From Pseudomonas sp. Teo4 (GTDB taxonomy: Bacteria > Pseudomonadota > Gammaproteobacteria > Pseudomonadales > Pseudomonadaceae): 64,000 nt of DNA. A program made the position numbers and the translations under genes. Of the stretch, positions 37,534-47,196 are shown piece after piece (the first letter of the stretch is position 1; each line of letters starts with the position of its first letter). The notes beneath the pieces are model-generated. The model saw only the letters and a list, made by a program, of their open reading frames with translations. It made no database searches and was not told the DNA's origin. The stretch is taken from contig NZ_JAXCIL010000001.1 of NCBI RefSeq assembly GCF_034387475.1, positions 2,480,001 through 2,544,000 on the forward strand. The letters are read 5' to 3'.

Positions 37534-38655
37534 TTAGCCGTTTTTGCGGACAATTTGGCCGTCGCGGCACATCAGGCAGGCCGCGACGATGTCGTCTTCG
37601 AGGTTGATCAGCAGCGCGCCGTCCTTGTCGAACAGCAACTTCATGAAGTCCAGCAGGTTGCGCGCATACAGGGCCGAAGCATCGGCGCCCACCTGGGCCG
37701 GCAGGTTGGTCGGGCCGACGATGGTCACGCCATTGGTCTGTACCACCTGGTCGGCTACCGTCAGCGGGCAGTTGCCGCCCTGGGCTGCAGCCAGATCGAT
37801 GACCACCGACCCAGGCTTCATTTCCGCCACAGTACCCTTGTGCAATAGAATCGGCGCCCGACGGCCGGGGATCAATGCTGTAGTGATAACGATGTCGGCT
37901 TGCTTGGCTCGGTCATGCACGGCTTGTGCTTGTCGGGCCATCCAGCTGGCCGGCATAGGTCGGGCATAGCCACCGACGCCCTCAGCGCACTCGCGCTCCT
38001 CGTCGGTCTCGTAGGGCACGTCAATGAACTTGGCGCCCAGCGACTCAATCTGCTCTTTCACGGCCGGGCGTACGTCGGACGCCTCGATCACCGCCCCCAT
38101 GCGTTTGGCCGTCGCAATCGCCTGAAGGCCGGCAACGCCTGCGCCTAGGATCAGCACGCGCGCGGCCTTCACTGTACCGGCGGCGGTCATCAGCATGGGC
38201 ATGAAACGTGGGTAGTAATGAGCAGCTAGCAACACCGCCTTGTAACCAGCGATGTTGGCCTGTGACGACAGTACGTCCAGGCTTTGTGCCCGAGAGGTGC
38301 GTGGCGCGGCTTCCAAGGCGAAAGCGGTAATGCCGCGCTCGGCCATCTTGCCAATCAACTCGCTGTTGAAGGGATTGAGCATGCCCACCAATAGACTGCC
38401 ACTGTTGATCAGGGCCAATTCCTGGTCATTAGGCGCAACCACCTTCAGTACAATTTCTGCACCAAATGCGTCGCTCGCTTTACCTACCGTCGCTCCTGCT
38501 GCTTCGAATGCGCTATCAGTGATACAGGAGTTCACGCCGCAGTCTCGCTGGACTACAACTTGATGACCTGCTGCAACCAGGCGCTTGACTGTGTCTGGTG
38601 TCACCGCTACACGTGTCTCGCCATGTGCGGTTTCCGACGGTACTCCGATATACAA
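37534..38655 (-). CDS. pntAA: NAD(P) transhydrogenase subunit alpha part 1 (copy 2)
   Basis: 373 residues, NAD(H)-binding domain I. Seen: [57 protein letters not shown] and the C-terminal [15 protein letters not shown]. The start is TTG 38655 with GGAGAAG ahead; copy 1 uses GTG at the matching place, so both copies begin with a weak codon. It follows a Gfo/Idh/MocA gene by 54 bases, which suggests that these dehydrogenases make NAD(P)H that this complex rebalances. Confidence 0.94.
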   Translation of the reverse strand: MYIGVPSETAHGETRVAVTPDTVKRLVAAGHQVVVQRDCGVNSCITDSAFEAAGATVGKASDAFGAEIVLKVVAPNDQELALINSGSLLVGMLNPFNSELIGKMAERGITAFALEAAPRTSRAQSLDVLSSQANIAGYKAVLLAAHYYPRFMPMLMTAAGTVKAARVLILGAGVAGLQAIATAKRMGAVIEASDVRPAVKEQIESLGAKFIDVPYETDEERECAEGVGGYARPMPASWMARQAQAVHDRAKQADIVITTALIPGRRAPILLHKGTVAEMKPGSVVIDLAAAQGGNCPLTVADQVVQTNGVTIVGPTNLPAQVGADASALYARNLLDFMKLLFDKDGALLINLEDDIVAACLMCRDGQIVRKNG

Positions 38656-38709
38656 GGAACTTCTCCGTTTATTATTTGCTCAAAAACTTCATGTAATGAA
38701 GAGTAAGGA

Positions 38710-39768
38710 TTAAGCAATCAACTTCTTAATGGTTCGCAACGTTTCGGATGATGGTCGCGGGCGACTTTTCCTCTCCGCTAGGGTTTGCGGCAGCCCTGAT
38801 GCAGCTGCTCGCTCTATAGCGAAAAGAATCTCCAGATCTACCAGCCCTTCTTCACCGCAGGGTTGAGGCGGTCTACCTTGCTCAATACAGTCTGAGAAGT
38901 AAGAAATCTGTCCCGCAAAATGGTCATAATGAGGGAAATTGACGTACTCGTTTTCGTCTCGACTTTTTAACGACATTGACATCGACTGCTCGAAACGGAA
39001 GCCCGGATCCATGTTCAAAACGCCTTCAGTACCCACGACACGATAAGTGTCGACTGGATAAGCTCCAAAGCTGCAGTAGAATTGCGCCAGTCGATTTCCA
39101 GGGAAGCGTAATGTGACAGCTATCGAGTCATCGATATTAGAGAATCGGAGGTCTTCAGCCCGTCGGCTGCTCATCGCAGAGACGGCGATGGGGTCGGCCG
39201 CGAAGATGTGACGGGCAGCGTTAATGCAATAAATGCCGATATCCTGTAGGGGGCCACCCCAATGTTCTATATTTAAGCGATGATTTCCGATGTCACTCTG
39301 AAAGCTGAACGTCGCAGACATGAATACCGGATCGCCAATACGGCCATCGCGGATGGCATCCAATGCAGCAATTGTGCCGACGTCATGATGTAACCTGTAA
39401 CTTGTCATCAGATAGACACCAGATTCTTTCGCCGTAGCAATCATGGCGTCAGCATCCGGCAACGAAGTGGCAATCGGCTTCTCGACCAATGCGTGCTTTC
39501 CAGCCTTGGCAGCCTGGATGGCAAACGAGGCATGAAGAGGATTCGGCAACGCGATATACACAGCGTCGACAAGGTCGCTATTCAGAAGCTCATCAAAATC
39601 TTCGTAAGCGTATACATGGCTGATACCATGCTGGTCGGCCAATTTCCGGGCACGTTCAGGACTGCCAGAAACAATCGCTGTAATCTGGGAGTTCTCCAAC
39701 AAAGAAACGGCAGGAATGAATGCGGTCTGAGATATCCAGCCAGCGCCCACTACGGCATATCGAATCAC
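38710..39768 (-). CDS. Gfo/Idh/MocA oxidoreductase, glucose-fructose oxidoreductase-like
   Basis: 352 residues from GTG 39768, preferred because GAGGGT lies 7 bases upstream; an in-frame ATG at 39792 has no ribosome-binding site. Seen: YAVVGAGWISQTA at the start, YIALPNPLHASFAIQAAKAGKHALVEKP near 70-98 with the catalytic Lys, MTSYRLHHDV near 122, and GGPLQDIGIYCINAARHIF near 175. The YxLHH/GGxLxDxGxY pattern is that of the glucose-fructose oxidoreductase / xylose dehydrogenase branch. First of three tandem family members on this strand. Confidence 0.87.
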   Translation of the reverse strand: MIRYAVVGAGWISQTAFIPAVSLLENSQITAIVSGSPERARKLADQHGISHVYAYEDFDELLNSDLVDAVYIALPNPLHASFAIQAAKAGKHALVEKPIATSLPDADAMIATAKESGVYLMTSYRLHHDVGTIAALDAIRDGRIGDPVFMSATFSFQSDIGNHRLNIEHWGGPLQDIGIYCINAARHIFAADPIAVSAMSSRRAEDLRFSNIDDSIAVTLRFPGNRLAQFYCSFGAYPVDTYRVVGTEGVLNMDPGFRFEQSMSMSLKSRDENEYVNFPHYDHFAGQISYFSDCIEQGRPPQPCGEEGLVDLEILFAIERAAASGLPQTLAERKSRPRPSSETLRTIKKLIA

Positions 39769-39843
39769 TTTTAGACCCTCGAATAAATGCATAATACCGA
39801 GCGGCCGAACCGTTTAGTATTGACGCAACCTAGGTAGTCATAT

Positions 39844-40821
39844 TTATCGGTACAGCAAAGGGCGGGGAGGTATTGCTAGTTCAATAGTACTATCTGTGGA
39901 TACGCGTGCTGCTAACTGCTCAGCAATCAACGTAGTGATATATCCATCCCACGCAGTAGCACCATGACTCGGAACGCCTGTTGCCACACTGTTAACCCAG
40001 CTACGAGTTTGGCCTTGATAAGCAGCGGCGAAACGCGGCACCCAATTTCGAGGAACGTGAGCGCCTCGATGGTACGACTTGTTTACAATCGGAGCTGAAA
40101 ACTCGGGTAGCGATACAGTACCCTCGTCCCCCACCAACTCAGCGTGCACTTGATAGCCGAACTTGCAATTCATATACAACTCGGTTGACGACATCGCGCC
40201 ATTTGCTAGGCGCGCAACGATCATCATCGGGTCGCCTTTTTCAGCAACGGTGATCCGTACAGCTTCAAGTTCAGTGCCCAATAGCCAGCGCATCACATCA
40301 ATTTCATGAACAAAAGCGTTCGTGATGAGCATGTCACCAGTCATCCAGTCCGGGGCGACCGGATTACGATGGAAGTTATGCAGAATTTCAGGTTTGCCAA
40401 TAGCGTTTGCTTCGAAGAGCCTTTTTAACTCCTCGTACCCTGGATCAAACCTGCGCATGTAACCAACCTGAACATGGGCGCGGCCTTTCAAGCATTCAGC
40501 TTCAACGATTTGGTTCGCCTGATCAGCCGTCATAGCTAATGGCTTTTCACACAAAACAGGCTTGCCGGCTTCGATGCATGCTAAGACGAGTTCAGCGTGA
40601 GTTGAATCTGGAGATGCAATCAAAACTGCATCAATCTCGTTCGAGTTAATCAAATCGAAAGGATCCGAGTACACGCTAGCGTTGCCAGCTATAGCACGCG
40701 CCTTTTCTGGTTCATAGTCACAGACCCCTGCCAAATGCGCATTAGGTGTATGCGTGGAAAGAATCCTTCCATGCTCCTTACCCATCACTCCTGCACCAAT
40801 CAGTCCAACCGCGACACTCAT
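39844..40821 (-). CDS. Gfo/Idh/MocA oxidoreductase, inositol dehydrogenase-like
   Basis: 325 residues from ATG 40821 (GGAG upstream at 10 bases). Seen: VGLIGAGVMGKEHGR at the start, LIASPDSTHAELVLACIEAGKPVLCEKPLAMT near 70-95, GYMRRFDPGYEELKRLFE near 120, and ITNAFVHEIDVMRWLLG near 165 with the Asp-x-x-x-His-like site. The GYMRRFDPGY signature is typical of myo-inositol 2-dehydrogenases and their relatives. Adjacent to another family member on each side. Confidence 0.88.
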   Translation of the reverse strand: MSVAVGLIGAGVMGKEHGRILSTHTPNAHLAGVCDYEPEKARAIAGNASVYSDPFDLINSNEIDAVLIASPDSTHAELVLACIEAGKPVLCEKPLAMTADQANQIVEAECLKGRAHVQVGYMRRFDPGYEELKRLFEANAIGKPEILHNFHRNPVAPDWMTGDMLITNAFVHEIDVMRWLLGTELEAVRITVAEKGDPMMIVARLANGAMSSTELYMNCKFGYQVHAELVGDEGTVSLPEFSAPIVNKSYHRGAHVPRNWVPRFAAAYQGQTRSWVNSVATGVPSHGATAWDGYITTLIAEQLAARVSTDSTIELAIPPRPLLYR

Positions 40822-40858
40822 TTTAGAGTCTCCAGCAGAGGTAAATTTAGCAGTGGCA

Positions 40859-40890
40859 AAAATGGGCGTGACGAAGGTCACGCCCATTTT
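40859..40890 (-). terminator. Long perfect hairpin between two Gfo/Idh/MocA genes
   Basis: 14-bp perfect stem AAAATGGGCGTGAC / GTCACGCCCATTTT with a four-base loop, 17 bases after the stop of the 40907 gene. Flanked by A/T on both sides, so it can work on the minus strand as a terminator with partial read-through. Confidence 0.75.
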
Positions 40891-40906
40891 GGACTTACTT
40901 ACATAA

Positions 40907-42067
40907 TCAAGCAGGTTGCTCGATTTCTTCCCACTCGCCGCTTACACCAGAAGTCAAGATGGCATCGGCGATACGCTCGATCTGCAGACCATCGTCAAAG
41001 TTAGGCGAAGCCTGACCCTTCTCGGCGATCGCCTTCAGGAAGTTGTACCACTCGATCGATTTGATATCGATATAGCCTTGGCCCATGCCGGCAACAGGCC
41101 AGAGCTTGTCACCGAATGGCTGATGAGGGCCCGAGTAAATGGTACGGAAACCGAAAGCATCCTTCGGATCATCTGCGAAAGCAACACGCAGCTCATTAAG
41201 ACGCTGGTAATCGAAAGCGATAGAGCCTTTGGTGCCAAAGATTTCAAAACCGAGTTGGTTATGGTGGCCCCACGCATTTCGAGTTACCTCGATGGTGCCG
41301 TACACACCATTTGCAAACTTGATCATGGTCAGAGCGGCGTCATCCACATCCACCTTGCCACGTTCGCTAGACGCTTGACCTGCTGGGCCGAAGAAACGAC
41401 CGGCCGGCAGTGGGCGTTCTGGGATGAAGGTTTTGACGATCGAGTTCACCGAGGCGAACTCGCCCACCAGAAGTCGAGCAGCATCGATTACGTGGGTACC
41501 GATATCACCCAGGGTGCCCGAGCCAGCCTTGGCCTTATTGAAACGCCAGGACAGCGGCAGCTCAGGATCAGCGCCCCAATCTTGCAGGTAGTAGCCACGG
41601 AAGTTCAGGATCTCGCCGATACGGCCTTCCTCGATCAGACGCTTGGCCATCTGCACGGCTGGGGTGTGACGATAGTTGTAAGAAACCATGGTAACAACAC
41701 CGGTTTTCCGCGCTGCTTCCTGCATGCGCTGAGCTTCTTCAACAGTCATCGACATCGGTTTTTCGCACATCACATGCTTGCCTGCCAGGGCCGCAGCAAT
41801 GGCGATTTCGGCGTGAGTATCGTTTGGGGTACAGATATCGATGATGTCGATATCTGGACGGTTAACAACATCACGCCAGTCGGTAGCGTATTCGGTGAAA
41901 CCGTACTGCTTCGCCGCGTTTTGCGCTAGTTCTTCATCGATATCGACAATTACTTTACGCTCGATTTCGACTGGGGCACCGAACAGGATTGGAACAACTG
42001 CAGTGGCGATAGAATGGGCTTTGCCCATGAAGCCAGTGCCGATCAGTGCGACATTGTACTTTTTCAC
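40907..42067 (-). CDS. Gfo/Idh/MocA oxidoreductase
   Basis: 386 residues from GTG 42067, with AAGGAGTAAGGATC directly upstream. Seen: VALIGTGFMGKAHSIA at the start, ICTPNDTHAEIAIAAALAGKHVMCEKPMSMT near 75-105, SYNYRHTPAVQMAKRLI near 128, and GTLGDIGTHVIDAARLLVG near 184. The longer C-terminal domain and the LGDIGTH motif place it in the glycoside/cyclitol-type branch. Codon choice is more G/C-ended than in its neighbours, as if more highly expressed. Confidence 0.89.
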   Translation of the reverse strand: MKKYNVALIGTGFMGKAHSIATAVVPILFGAPVEIERKVIVDIDEELAQNAAKQYGFTEYATDWRDVVNRPDIDIIDICTPNDTHAEIAIAAALAGKHVMCEKPMSMTVEEAQRMQEAARKTGVVTMVSYNYRHTPAVQMAKRLIEEGRIGEILNFRGYYLQDWGADPELPLSWRFNKAKAGSGTLGDIGTHVIDAARLLVGEFASVNSIVKTFIPERPLPAGRFFGPAGQASSERGKVDVDDAALTMIKFANGVYGTIEVTRNAWGHHNQLGFEIFGTKGSIAFDYQRLNELRVAFADDPKDAFGFRTIYSGPHQPFGDKLWPVAGMGQGYIDIKSIEWYNFLKAIAEKGQASPNFDDGLQIERIADAILTSGVSGEWEEIEQPA

Positions 42068-42206
42068 GATCCTTACTCCTTTAGGGCTGACCTTTTTGTC
42101 TCACCCTGCCTCTGTTAAACCAACCCCAGCTCTCAATCACTAGATGCTGGAAATTTCTTTCTCACCAATAAAACTGTCCTGCGTCCATCTACCCGACAGA
42201 CGACTC

Positions 42207-43922
42207 CTAATTCGAATCGATTTTCGCAATCTCTTCACCCAGCGCTACAACAGATCCAACACCAACCAAAACCTTGAGCGTTCCATCCACCCTGGCAGTT
42301 ACCTGAGTTTCCATCTTCATCGCTTCGACAAGAGCAATAACTTCACCTTTGCCAACAACAGCCCCATCTTCAACAAGCCATTGCTGTAAGGTTCCTGGGA
42401 TCGGCGAGCTTACCGAACGAAGGTCATCCGACTTCACTACGACCGGAGCATCGTTACGAATATCACTAGTTGAAAACAGTGCAGACGGGACACCGAGACG
42501 ATGAATTTTTCCGTCAATCTCGATAAGGCATCGAACGAGTTGATTCTCAGAGTAATTCACACGTTCTGCAGGAGGCAGCCCATGAAACTCTGTTTCAATC
42601 CAATTCGTGTAGACGCCGAATGGTTCGTGACCATTAAATTTTGGCTCGTCCATCACAGCACGATGGAAGGGAAGCACAGAAGCCACACCTTCGATTTGGA
42701 ACTCTCCGAGAGCTCGTCGGGCGCGCTTAACTGCTTCTTCACGCGTTTCACCAAACACGATGAGTTTAGCCATCATGGAGTCATACAGGCCAGGAATGGT
42801 CGACCCACTCTCTACGCCAGTGTCAAGGCGAACACCTGGGCCAGATGGAGCACGGAATTTCTCAATATGTCCTGGCGTGGGCAAGAAGCCCCGCCCTGGA
42901 TCCTCAGCATTGATACGAAACTCAAAAGCGTGCCCACGAGCAACCGGAGTCTCCAAGACTGACAACGGCAGCCCGTCAGCAATACGCAGCTGCTCAACCA
43001 CGATATCGACGCCGGTGGTGACTTCAGTAACAGGGTGCTCAACTTGCAGTCGGGTGTTAACTTCCAGGAACGAGATCGTTCCGTTACGGGACAGCAGAAA
43101 CTCCACTGTTCCGGCCCCAACATAACCGGCACGGCTGCAGATATCGCGGGCAGCTTTGTGAATGGCGGCGCGCTGCTCCTCAGTGATGAAAGGTGCCGGC
43201 GCCTCCTCTACCAATTTCTGATTACGACGTTGCAGAGAGCAGTCACGAGTACCCAGCACCACGGTGTTGCCATGAGTATCGGCAATAACCTGTGCTTCGA
43301 TATGGCGAGGTTGCTCAAGGAACTGCTCGGCATAACACTCGCCGCGTCCGAAGGCCTCCGTCGCTTCACGTACCGCCGATTCAAACAACTGCCCCACTTC
43401 TTCTAGCTTATGGGCGACCTTCATACCACGACCGCCGCCACCGAAAGCCGCTTTGATAGCGAGTGGTAATCCCACCTCTTTGGCAAATGCGACCGCTTCT
43501 CGAGCATCTGCCAGCGGGCCAGGAGTGCCCTTCACCAATGGAGCGCCAACTGCTTGGGCAATGTATCGCGCTTCAACCTTGTCACCCAGTGCTCGGATGA
43601 CCTCAGGAGACGGCCCTACCCAAGCCAGGCCGGCATCCAGCACCGCCTGTGCAAACTCTGCACGCTCAGACAAAAAGCCATAGCCTGGGTGAACTGCATC
43701 AGCGCCGGCACGCGTGGCTATATCAACGATCTTTTGGATGTTGAGATAGGTATCCGCTGGACGGCCAGGGCCAAGACCATAGGCTTCGTCTGCAAGTTCA
43801 ACGTGAAGGGATGAAACATCGGCGTCCGAATAGATGGCAACGGAAGTCACACCATAATCCTTCGCTGCTCGAATAATTCGAATTGCGATTTCGCCTCGGT
43901 TGGCGATGAGTAACTTCTTCAT
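42207..43922 (-). CDS. Biotin carboxylase fused to biotin carboxyl carrier domain
   Basis: 571 residues. The N-terminal 450 are biotin carboxylase: KKLLIANRGEIAIRIIRAAKD at the start, FGGGGRGMKV near 160 for ATP, and EVNTRLQVEHPVTE near 286. The C-terminal 75 are a biotinyl domain with the target Lys in EAMKMET. It makes carboxybiotin from ATP and bicarbonate. Its ATG overlaps the stop of the PxpB-PxpC gene (43919-43922), so the carboxyl acceptor is most likely that protein. The unit is thus a biotin-dependent lactam carboxylase rather than fatty-acid acetyl-CoA carboxylase. Confidence 0.92.
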   Translation of the reverse strand: MKKLLIANRGEIAIRIIRAAKDYGVTSVAIYSDADVSSLHVELADEAYGLGPGRPADTYLNIQKIVDIATRAGADAVHPGYGFLSERAEFAQAVLDAGLAWVGPSPEVIRALGDKVEARYIAQAVGAPLVKGTPGPLADAREAVAFAKEVGLPLAIKAAFGGGGRGMKVAHKLEEVGQLFESAVREATEAFGRGECYAEQFLEQPRHIEAQVIADTHGNTVVLGTRDCSLQRRNQKLVEEAPAPFITEEQRAAIHKAARDICSRAGYVGAGTVEFLLSRNGTISFLEVNTRLQVEHPVTEVTTGVDIVVEQLRIADGLPLSVLETPVARGHAFEFRINAEDPGRGFLPTPGHIEKFRAPSGPGVRLDTGVESGSTIPGLYDSMMAKLIVFGETREEAVKRARRALGEFQIEGVASVLPFHRAVMDEPKFNGHEPFGVYTNWIETEFHGLPPAERVNYSENQLVRCLIEIDGKIHRLGVPSALFSTSDIRNDAPVVVKSDDLRSVSSPIPGTLQQWLVEDGAVVGKGEVIALVEAMKMETQVTARVDGTLKVLVGVGSVVALGEEIAKIDSN

Positions 43923-45517
43923 CGATCGATTTCCTTTACTTGCGGATCAAAGCCAGCGATTGCGTTAAAGCGGATGCGTGCACCAATCGGGATCTGCGCC
44001 GCCAATGAGAGGTGATGCTCGGCTACTACGGCAATTACTGGGTAGCCGCCTGTGAGCGGATGATCAGCGAGGAATAGCACCGGCTGACCGTTGCGGGGAA
44101 TTTGAATCGACCCGCGCGATGTACCTTCGGACGGGAGCTCGTCAGCACATTCACGGGACAGCGCACTGGCACCATTGAGTCGAACGCCCACGCGGTTAGA
44201 CTCAGGAGTAACTGTCCAGGCCTGCTCTGTGAACGTACGAATTGCCTCAGGTGTAAACCAGTCAGTACGCGGGCCCATTACAACATCGAGCACGACGACA
44301 TCGCCGCTTCCCGGCAGCCTGGGTTGCTCCGCTCCGTGCGCACAAACCGAGCCACGCGTGTCATTGGAGGGCAGCAGAACCATGCCTGCACTGATTGGAT
44401 CCGGCCCTACTTTGGCAAGAGTGTCGGTCGAAGCCGATCCGAGGACTCTTGGTGCAGCGAATCCACCCCGAAGCGCTACATAGCTTCGTACGCCGTGCGC
44501 AGGCACGCCGAGTGTCAAGATGTCTCCTGCATCCAAAGCAATTGGAGCGATCGCCGAAGGTACGCTTGTACGGCCATCCGCAGTGGTAATAGTGAGTGGT
44601 GATGCAGCGCCAGTTACAGCTACAGTCAAAGGCATCTCGGCCTCGAAAACCGCACCACCATAGGTAACTTCAAGGGCAACAGCTGCGTCAGCATTCCCAA
44701 GCAAGTAGTTGGCATGACGCAGCGCCTGACGATCAGCCGCACCCGATTGTGAAACACCCTGGTGAGCATTACCTGCCCGGCCAAAATCCTGGAACAACAA
44801 CGGTCTATCTGATCTAACAACCCTGAACCCTTTACCGCCTTGGTATGGATTCGAAGCAGGCTTCGTATCAACAGGCTGGATGGTTTTTATGCTATCAACG
44901 GCTTCGACGAAGCGAACCCGATCACCTGGCTTCAGCAACGCTGCCGGTTCACGGTTCACATCCCACATAGGAATCGAGGTTGTGCCGAGCAGTTGCCACC
45001 CGCCTGGAGTGTCAGATGGATAGACGCCACAGAAACGCCCAGCCAGCGAAACCGAACCTGCTGGGATACGTACGCGAGGGCTATCTCGACGAGGGACTTC
45101 CAAGTCAGGATCGTCGCATGTCATGTAGGCAAACCCAGGTGCAAAACCTGTGAATGCAACGGTGAAAGTTGCAGCGCGGTGTCGGCGAATCAGCTCATCT
45201 ACAGACCATCCCAAGTACCCAGCGGCAAATGCTAGATCCTCACCGTCGTAGATCATGGGTATCTCAACCAGATCCCCAGAGCGGCCCTCACCTGCTTGAG
45301 GTCTTAAGGCCAAAATATGGGCATAGAGCTCTTGCGCAGTCGTCACGAATGGATCGAACGAAACATGAAGCGTGACAGCGCCTGGGACTACTTCAAGCAC
45401 GCCTTCGATATGTGCCGCTTGAAGCGCATCACCAAGAGCGATCGTCGATTCCAAGTCATCCAGTTCTACTATGAAACGATTCGATCCTGCGGGAAGAAAC
45501 TGCAGCGTCTTGGACAT
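43919..45517 (-). CDS. PxpB-PxpC fusion, 5-oxoprolinase / biotin-dependent carboxyltransferase
   Basis: 532 residues. The first 210 match PxpB (KipI/allophanate hydrolase subunit 1: FTGFAPGFAYMTCDDPDLEVPRR near 128). The remaining 320 match PxpC (KipA/subunit 2: LLFQDFGRAGNAHQGVSQSGAADRQAL near 243, VVMGPRTDWF near 410, QIPRNGQPVLFLADHPLTGGYP near 480). Usually these are two genes. With PxpA they open 5-oxoproline to glutamate with ATP. The linked carboxylase suggests a carboxylated-lactam mechanism like that of urea amidolyase. ATG 45517 has GAGG upstream and lies 4 bases after the pxpA stop. Confidence 0.92.
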   Translation of the reverse strand: MSKTLQFLPAGSNRFIVELDDLESTIALGDALQAAHIEGVLEVVPGAVTLHVSFDPFVTTAQELYAHILALRPQAGEGRSGDLVEIPMIYDGEDLAFAAGYLGWSVDELIRRHRAATFTVAFTGFAPGFAYMTCDDPDLEVPRRDSPRVRIPAGSVSLAGRFCGVYPSDTPGGWQLLGTTSIPMWDVNREPAALLKPGDRVRFVEAVDSIKTIQPVDTKPASNPYQGGKGFRVVRSDRPLLFQDFGRAGNAHQGVSQSGAADRQALRHANYLLGNADAAVALEVTYGGAVFEAEMPLTVAVTGAASPLTITTADGRTSVPSAIAPIALDAGDILTLGVPAHGVRSYVALRGGFAAPRVLGSASTDTLAKVGPDPISAGMVLLPSNDTRGSVCAHGAEQPRLPGSGDVVVLDVVMGPRTDWFTPEAIRTFTEQAWTVTPESNRVGVRLNGASALSRECADELPSEGTSRGSIQIPRNGQPVLFLADHPLTGGYPVIAVVAEHHLSLAAQIPIGARIRFNAIAGFDPQVKEIDR

Positions 45518-45521
45518 GCGG

Positions 45522-46295
45522 TCAATCCTCACTCACGGCTGCAAAACTACGCAGCAGCACATTATTTGCCTCGAACGCCTCTCGGAGTGCTTTAGCCGTA
45601 AGTACTGCAGCGGGGTTATCACCGTGAACGCAGATGGAATCAGCCTGCAAATGCACCGTGCGGCCATCTACTGCTTCAACGATACCCTCGCGCACTAAAC
45701 GCAGCATTCGCTGAGTAATCACGTCTGGATCATGAAGCACCGCCCCAGGCAGGCGCCGGTTAACCAACGAGCCGTCACTGTTGTAGGCACGATCAGCGAA
45801 CGCCTCGCAAACGACGCGCAACCCAGCTTCGCGAGCCTGCTCAACAATCGGCGCGCCTGCCAGCACAAGCAACATGAGCGCTGGGTTCACTGCCTTGATA
45901 GCCGCAATTACATCCGCCCCCTGGCGACGATCTTTGGCAATCGTGTTGTAAAGCGCGCCATGAGGTTTGACGTAACTGATGCTGGTACCAGCGGCTTTGG
46001 CCAAGCCCTCCAATGCACCGATTTGATAGATCACATCACCTATCAATTCAGAGCTAGAGGGTTCCATGACACGCCGACCAAAACCAACTAAATCACGGTA
46101 GCCAACGTGAGCTCCAATGGTGACCCCGCGAGCCACGGCTTCTTTGAGCACCGACAGAATCCCAGCGGGATCACCCGCATGAAAACCGCACGCGATATTC
46201 GCACTGGTGACGATGTTCAACATCGATGCATCGTCACCCATAGCCCATGGGCCGAAGCTTTCACCAAGATCACTGTTCAGGTCGATTCTAACCAT
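45522..46295 (-). CDS. pxpA: PxpA, LamB/YcsF family 5-oxoprolinase subunit
   Basis: 257 residues. Seen: [20 protein letters not shown] at the start, [12 protein letters not shown] near 33, [15 protein letters not shown] near 60, VKPHGALYN near 108 and [17 protein letters not shown] near 165. All are family signatures of the hydrolase-like subunit. First gene of pxpA-pxpBC-carboxylase, all overlapping or nearly so. Start ATG 46295 is preferred over an upstream in-frame start. It probably hydrolyses the activated lactam. Confidence 0.92.
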   Translation of the reverse strand: MVRIDLNSDLGESFGPWAMGDDASMLNIVTSANIACGFHAGDPAGILSVLKEAVARGVTIGAHVGYRDLVGFGRRVMEPSSSELIGDVIYQIGALEGLAKAAGTSISYVKPHGALYNTIAKDRRQGADVIAAIKAVNPALMLLVLAGAPIVEQAREAGLRVVCEAFADRAYNSDGSLVNRRLPGAVLHDPDVITQRMLRLVREGIVEAVDGRTVHLQADSICVHGDNPAAVLTAKALREAFEANNVLLRSFAAVSED

Positions 46296-46339
46296 TACCC
46301 TGCGCACTCACTGAAGATCACATTGACCAATTGAAGCAA

Positions 46340-46627
46340 TTACGCCAAATCATACTTTCGAAGAGAAGTCGTCTTGATCAAATGACCATACTTCTCACCA
46401 AAGGCTTTCATATTAGCGGTATGCCCGTGCAGCTCTAGAGATTTTTCATCATCCCAGATCTCATAGAACAGGAACTCATCAGCGCTGTCCTGTGCAACAT
46501 GAAGATCATATTTTACAAAGCCAGGCTCAGTTTTAGCGTACGCAACCAGCTCGAGCAGTGCTTCCTTAAGCTCGGCTCCTTTACCTGGCTGAGATTGAGT
46601 CACAGCAACAACATAGAGCTTGCCCAT
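46340..46627 (-). CDS. Antibiotic-biosynthesis-monooxygenase (ABM) domain protein
   Basis: 95 residues of the dimeric ferredoxin-like fold: VVAVTQSQPGKGAELKEALLELV, then GFVKYDLHVAQDSADEFLFYEIWDDEKSLELH, ending LIKTTSLRKYDLA. This group (YgiN-like) includes quinol monooxygenases and small scavenging enzymes. It lies 44 bases before pxpA and 23 bases after OsmC on the same strand. Role in the lactam pathway is unknown; detoxification of a by-product is possible. Confidence 0.85.
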   Translation of the reverse strand: MGKLYVVAVTQSQPGKGAELKEALLELVAYAKTEPGFVKYDLHVAQDSADEFLFYEIWDDEKSLELHGHTANMKAFGEKYGHLIKTTSLRKYDLA

Positions 46628-46650
46628 CTTCTTAACTCCTAGAGTTATTA

Positions 46651-47100
46651 TTAAACGATCTCGACCTTAACAGCAGTTTTGATAGAGTTTGCGATGAAGC
46701 ATCCCTTGTGAGCTCGATGATGCAGGCGCTCCAAGGTTTTATGATCAGGCTGCTTTTCCGAGCTGAACTCGACTCGAGGAGACAAAATAATTTCAGACAC
46801 CCAGAACCCACCCTCTTCCCGCTTAGCAACTATACCTTTCGCATTGTCGCTGTAGCGAGAAACAACATACCCTTGACCCTCACAAATGGCCAAGAAATAC
46901 AGCATATGGCAGCTTGCCAGAGCACTGACCAGCAATTGCTCAGGATCAGCCTTTTCTGCAGAGCCCAGGTAATCAGAGGCCGCGGAAGCTGCAACTTTTA
47001 CCTGATCACTGAATACCACTTCCAGATCTCGACTGTAGGTACCTGGCTTTTCTTTATGATCAGCCGCAACCCAAAGAACTTTTGCAAAATGCTCCGACAT
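46651..47100 (-). CDS. OsmC-family protein
   Basis: 149 residues. Seen: DPEQLLVSALASCHMLYFLAICE near 55 with the conserved peroxidatic-type Cys, LSPRVEF near 105, and LHHRAHKGCFIANSIKTAVKVE at the end with the second Cys. OsmC/Ohr proteins reduce organic hydroperoxides or bind thiol-reactive molecules. ATG 47100 chosen by start context. The IS30 element begins 97 bases upstream, so the OsmC gene has probably lost its original promoter link to the genes at 48-53 kb. Confidence 0.87.
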   Translation of the reverse strand: MSEHFAKVLWVAADHKEKPGTYSRDLEVVFSDQVKVAASAASDYLGSAEKADPEQLLVSALASCHMLYFLAICEGQGYVVSRYSDNAKGIVAKREEGGFWVSEIILSPRVEFSSEKQPDHKTLERLHHRAHKGCFIANSIKTAVKVEIV

Positions 47101-47196
47101 CTCAAACACCCCGAAAATTGATACTAAGCGACAGAAAGATCTGGTGAATCTGCAGCGATATCAGTCAGAAGCATATAACCAGGGCGGCGGCAAAAA

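Noticed and set aside
42207..43922. Acetyl-CoA carboxylase for fatty-acid synthesis
   Set aside because: Domain content would allow it, but fusion of carrier and carboxylase and the overlap with pxpBC point to lactam carboxylation.
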